Both the position numbers and the translations under genes were made by a program. Source: G963674835 sp963674835 (lineage in GTDB: Bacteria; Planctomycetota; Planctomycetia; Pirellulales; Thermoguttaceae). From it: 64,000 bases of DNA. The DNA lies in contig CAXXKC010000002.1 of assembly GCA_963674835.2 (NCBI GenBank), forward strand, positions 2,046,001 to 2,110,000, given 5' to 3'. Position 1 is the first letter of the stretch; every line of letters begins with the position of its first letter. This document shows, one piece after another, positions 60,913 to 64,000 of this stretch. The notes under the pieces are model-generated. The model saw only the letters and a program-made list of their open reading frames with translations. It had not been told where the DNA came from and searched no databases.

Positions 60913-63108
60913 ATGATTCAACCGGGCGATTTCGTTTATGGGACGCAATATTGGCGACCACCCAATCCACCGCGCGACCAGCATCGCTATCACTTGGAGA
61001 AGATCAAACGCGAGCTGGGATTCAACCTGGTGAAGCTGCATCTGCAATGGCATTGGCATCATCGCGAGCCGGAGCGGTTCATGTTCGACGAGATCCACGA
61101 GATCTTCGACATCTGCGAGTCGTTGGACCTCAGCGTAATGCTCAAGTTGAGTCTGGAGTGCGCGCCCTATTGGCTGGAGCACGAGCATCCGGAGACCCGA
61201 TACGTAAACGCTAATGGGCGGGCGATCGAATTGGGCGCCCAGGACGCGGCGCCAACCGGCGGGCACCCGGGGCTCTGTTTCCATCACGAGGTCGTCCGCC
61301 GTGAGGCCGAGCGCTATCTGCGGCGTGTGGCGACCGAGTTCTCGGATCGTGATTCGCTGTATCTGTACGACTGCTGGAACGAACCCCATCTGGAGCCCTG
61401 CTGGTGCAGCAGCATGTGGAGCAATATGGGCGACCGAGTGTTCTGTTACTGCGACGGTTCGCGGCAAGCGTTCCGGCAGTGGCTGCAGTCGAAGTACGGC
61501 GACATCGACACGTTCAACGACCGCTGGGGACGCCCTTACAGTTGTTTCGAACATGTCCAGCCGCCCATTCTGCACGGCAACTACGCCGACTGGCTCGATT
61601 GGATGCGGTTCTGGTTCGACCAGTTGTACGAGAACATGCGATGGCGGGTGGCGATGATTAAGGCGGAGGACGCCAAGCATCCGGTTGTCAGCCACTCGGG
61701 AGCGGTGCCGCCGGTGCTGCCGCGGGCGAACGCGTGCATTCACAACTGGCGGTTCGCCGAGCCGGTCGATATGTGGGGAACGAGTTTCGCTCCGCAGGCC
61801 TTCAGTTGGGACTTGGCAACCTGCGCCCAGGTGCTCGAACTGACGCGCAGCGCGGCGCGTGGGAAACCGTTCTGGGTGAGCGAGATGGCGGGCGGGGCGG
61901 CGAACATTCGTGGATTCCGCAAGAGCCGGATGCCCCGCCCTAAAGACTATCACCTGTGGAACTGGTTGGCGGCCGCCACGGGTTCGCAGGGGACGGTGCA
62001 CTGGTGTTACCTGGCCGAGCGGACCGGGCACGAGGCGGGCGGATTCGGGATGATCCGGCTGGACGGCGAGCACACGGCCCGCAGCCGGGCCATCGCCGAG
62101 GTGGCCGCCTGCCTGCGGCGACACCAGGACATCCTTACAAGCGCTACGGTACCGTCCCAGGTGGCCGTGTTGTACGATCCGGATGTCTCATCCTTGCTGT
62201 TCGCCATGGAGTTGGACGACGAGCTCTACGGCGAATCGCACCTGGGCTACTACCACACGCTTTGGAAGAACGATCTGGCGGCGCGTTACGTGACGTTCGA
62301 CACGCTGGACGACATTCGCGAGAATGTGCTCCTGGTGCCCATGGCACTGACGATGTCGGACGAGGTGGCCGGGCGATTGGCTGATTTCGTCGCTGGCGGC
62401 GGTGTGCTAGTGGCGGAGGCACGCACCGGGATGTTCGACGATCGCGGATGGATGCGGGCACGCGTGCCGGCGGGGCAATTGGCCGAGGCTGCCGGACTGA
62501 CCGAAGGGGAGATGATCTGCTCCGACCCGGCCAATCGGATCGTCGTGCCGGGGGCCGATAGCACGGTCAAGGCGTCGGGTCCGGTGGATCTGCCCGAGAT
62601 GGACCCGATCCACCTTGGGCCGCCGATCCGGTTCTCGGAGCCGGCCAACGTGGAGGTTCCCGCTCACGGATTCCTCGTACCGCTGGAGTTGCACGGCGCG
62701 GAGCCGATCGGTGTGTACCAGGAAACGGCATTTGCAGCGCGACGCGCGTACGGGCAGGGAACGGTGTACTACATCGGCACGTACCTGGGCTTGGCTCTGG
62801 CGCGAGGGGTGGCCGAAGCCCATCGGCTGTTGCAGGCGATTTTGCGACAGCATACGGTACCGGTCGTTCGTGGCGACCGGTTGCGACCGAGGCTGATTCG
62901 CGGAGGCCCCGGCGACCTGCTTGTCGTGTTCAACGATCATCCATCACAGGAGGCGGAAGAAGAGGTCGTACTGCCGGAGGATGCAGTTGGGGCCGAGAAC
63001 GCCGTGACGGGTCAGGCAATGCCGACGAGTGATGGTCGAATACGCCTTTCCGTACCGCCCGAGGACGCCGCCGTACTGCGGCTGACCAGACGAGCAAACG
63101 GCAGTTAA
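60913..63108 (+). CDS. GH42-family beta-galactosidase
   Basis: 731 aa without signal peptide, so cytoplasmic. The A domain barrel has LYDCWNEPHLEPC with the acid/base Glu and PFWVSEMAGGAAN with the nucleophile Glu; GLCFHHEVVRREAERYL and GTVHWCYLAERTG fit the family. The B domain trimerisation region (VLVPMALTMSDEVAGRLADF, GGGVLVAEARTGMFD) and a small beta C domain follow. Family activity is cleavage of terminal beta-linked galactose; a few members act on other beta-linked sugars. ATG 60913 has GGAGG 10 nt before it. It closes the sugar cluster. Confidence 0.92.
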   Translation: MIQPGDFVYGTQYWRPPNPPRDQHRYHLEKIKRELGFNLVKLHLQWHWHHREPERFMFDEIHEIFDICESLDLSVMLKLSLECAPYWLEHEHPETRYVNANGRAIELGAQDAAPTGGHPGLCFHHEVVRREAERYLRRVATEFSDRDSLYLYDCWNEPHLEPCWCSSMWSNMGDRVFCYCDGSRQAFRQWLQSKYGDIDTFNDRWGRPYSCFEHVQPPILHGNYADWLDWMRFWFDQLYENMRWRVAMIKAEDAKHPVVSHSGAVPPVLPRANACIHNWRFAEPVDMWGTSFAPQAFSWDLATCAQVLELTRSAARGKPFWVSEMAGGAANIRGFRKSRMPRPKDYHLWNWLAAATGSQGTVHWCYLAERTGHEAGGFGMIRLDGEHTARSRAIAEVAACLRRHQDILTSATVPSQVAVLYDPDVSSLLFAMELDDELYGESHLGYYHTLWKNDLAARYVTFDTLDDIRENVLLVPMALTMSDEVAGRLADFVAGGGVLVAEARTGMFDDRGWMRARVPAGQLAEAAGLTEGEMICSDPANRIVVPGADSTVKASGPVDLPEMDPIHLGPPIRFSEPANVEVPAHGFLVPLELHGAEPIGVYQETAFAARRAYGQGTVYYIGTYLGLALARGVAEAHRLLQAILRQHTVPVVRGDRLRPRLIRGGPGDLLVVFNDHPSQEAEEEVVLPEDAVGAENAVTGQAMPTSDGRIRLSVPPEDAAVLRLTRRANGS

Positions 63109-63202
63109 AACCAACGGCGATCCGGCCGCGCGGAGCACATCAGACGGCGTGTTTCTACGGTTCCGAAAGCGAAATACACGCTACGGTTACGCCGAATGCG
63201 AT

Positions 63203-63529
63203 CTAACCTTTGGCCTGTTCGATGGCGCTCTGGAGGCGGCTCTTGGGTTGGACACCGACGAAGCGGTCGACGACCTCGCCTCCCTTGAAGATCATCAGCG
63301 TGGGTATGCTACTGACGCCGTAACTGGAGGCCAGAGCGGGACTGTCGTCGATGTTGATCTTGGCGACCTTCAGGGAGCCGGCATTCTCGCTGGCCAATTC
63401 CTCGACAACCGGGGCGATCATGCGACACGGACCACACCAAGGCGCCCAGAAGTCGACCAGCACCGGCTGATCCGATTGCAGGACCTCCGCCTGGAAATTG
63501 CTTTCGTTCAGTTCGGTCAAATTGGCCAT
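63203..63529 (-). CDS. trxA: Thioredoxin
   Basis: 108 aa. The active site is WAPWCGPCRM, then the cis-Pro loop SSIPTLMIFKGG and a C-terminal helix (QSAIEQAKG). It reduces protein disulfides in the cytoplasm. ATG 63529 is preceded by AAGGAGA on this strand; an upstream start at 63604 is only an open frame. It appears to be monocistronic. Confidence 0.96.
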   Translation of the reverse strand: MANLTELNESNFQAEVLQSDQPVLVDFWAPWCGPCRMIAPVVEELASENAGSLKVAKINIDDSPALASSYGVSSIPTLMIFKGGEVVDRFVGVQPKSRLQSAIEQAKG

Positions 63530-63692
63530 CGAGTCGTCTCCTTCCCAGAGAGATCCATGTTTTGCAGCGCACCACGTCTTGTGAACACCCAGAGATGGGG
63601 GCAATCCGGGCCGCCAGAATCGCCGTGTTCACCAAATTATAGAGACTGCCCCACGGGCGTCAACGAACAGCCGGCCCCCGATGGCGCAGCAC

Positions 63693-64000
63693 TCAGCCGA
63701 CACCTTCCTGGCTTGGCTCAGTGGCCGTTTTGGACCGGAGAAGGCGGACGAGGGCCATTCGCAGCTTCTTCATGGTGATCGGCAAGAGGATGACCACTCG
63801 CTTCTCGTCGGCCCTCACCTCTTCCGACCACGCCATTTGGGCCTCGTCCAGCAGCAACAAGGCGGGCATATGGGCGGTGGCCGGATGGTCGGCCAGTCGA
63901 TTGAACGCGGTCACCGCCGGCTCGCCCAGCTCCTGGGCATCGATCAGCACACAGGTAACTTCCGAAGTATCGTCCTGCAGCCGTTCCAGCGCCCGCACCG
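63693..64000 (-). CDS. Atypical receiver-domain protein, C-terminal part (partial)
   Basis: The frame runs off the right edge; about 102 residues are visible. The C-terminal half of a receiver domain is suggested by VTCVLIDAQELGEPAVTAFN (phospho-acceptor Asp at LID), THMPALLLLDE-like strand and PITMKKLRMALVRLLRS, which occupies the place of the KPF-alpha5 region. The conserved Lys before Pro is Leu, so phospho-signalling may be altered. No output domain is seen; the chain ends shortly after. Confidence 0.55.
   Translation of the reverse strand, partial: VRALERLQDDTSEVTCVLIDAQELGEPAVTAFNRLADHPATAHMPALLLLDEAQMAWSEEVRADEKRVVILLPITMKKLRMALVRLLRSKTATEPSQEGVG

Noticed and set aside
60826..62124. 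Minus-strand open frame of 432 aa overlapping the GH42 gene
   Set aside because: Same reason: antisense to a recognised gene and no motif.
1..64000. tRNA, rRNA, CRISPR or phage attachment sites
   Set aside because: I read the intergenic regions for tRNA T-loop patterns, regularly spaced repeats and att-like repeats next to an integrase gene, and saw none. This was by eye, so a tRNAscan or CRISPR search would be decisive.

Overview
The window is GC-rich bacterial chromosome and reads as Planctomycetota, probably a Pirellulales-like lineage. Markers are a DUF1559 pilin-like protein with an N-methylation motif and H-x9-DG signature, a PEP-CTERM protein, several twin-arginine (Tat) exported Gfo/Idh/MocA oxidoreductases, a ThuA-like protein, a HEAT-repeat protein, four ceramidase-like secreted proteins and a Hint-domain protein. 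This placement is inferred from gene families; no rRNA or other phylogenetic marker is present. I found no tRNA, rRNA, CRISPR array, insertion sequence or phage module.

Layout. 1-5.1 kb: the end of a Hint-domain protein, UvrA, and an E1-like ThiF/MoeB adenylyltransferase ending at a stem-loop. 5.6-10.4 kb: the prkA-yeaH-spoVR stress operon. 10.5-16.3 kb: a small HTH protein, an alkylglycerone-phosphate-synthase-like flavoenzyme followed by an FGGY kinase, and a secreted GH27 glycosidase. 16.4-18.4 kb (minus): a GntR/YtrA regulator, ABC ATPase and ABC permease joined by ATGA overlaps. 18.7-20.8 kb: hemerythrin and an acyl-adenylate ligase. 20.9-26.4 kb (minus): hydC-hydB-hydA of an electron-bifurcating-type [FeFe] hydrogenase, in which HydB is fused to a GltD-like FAD/NAD(P)H module. 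27-30.6 kb: surface or secreted planctomycete proteins. 30.7-33.5 kb (minus): two overlapping membrane GTPases.

33.7-63.1 kb is a large carbohydrate and surface-substrate region. It holds a first ceramidase-like protein, a GH99-like hydrolase, an aldolase-like TIM barrel, a two-gene HEPN-like cassette, and a XylR-type (LacI-like sensor plus AraC DNA-binding) regulator. Two strands of sugar-processing genes then follow: Gfo/Idh, ThuA, Gfo/Idh, HEAT, CocE-like hydrolase, ceramidase-like, sugar isomerase; then two tandem ceramidase-like genes, SGNH hydrolase, GH13, Gfo/Idh and GH42. Two promoters in this region share the same architecture: a 21-bp-period direct repeat of a TGCGCAATTA element that ends 4 bp from a TTGACN-17-TAGGNT promoter. 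They are the likely targets of the divergent XylR-type regulator. The right end carries thioredoxin and part of an atypical receiver-domain protein.

Most notable are: the hydB-gltD fusion beside a catalytically complete [FeFe] hydrogenase; the paired XylR-type promoters; a GH13 gene bracketed by about 0.3 kb direct repeats made of the end of one neighbour and the start of the other; and the four-member ceramidase-like family in which one member has lost the GDxSP nucleophile motif.
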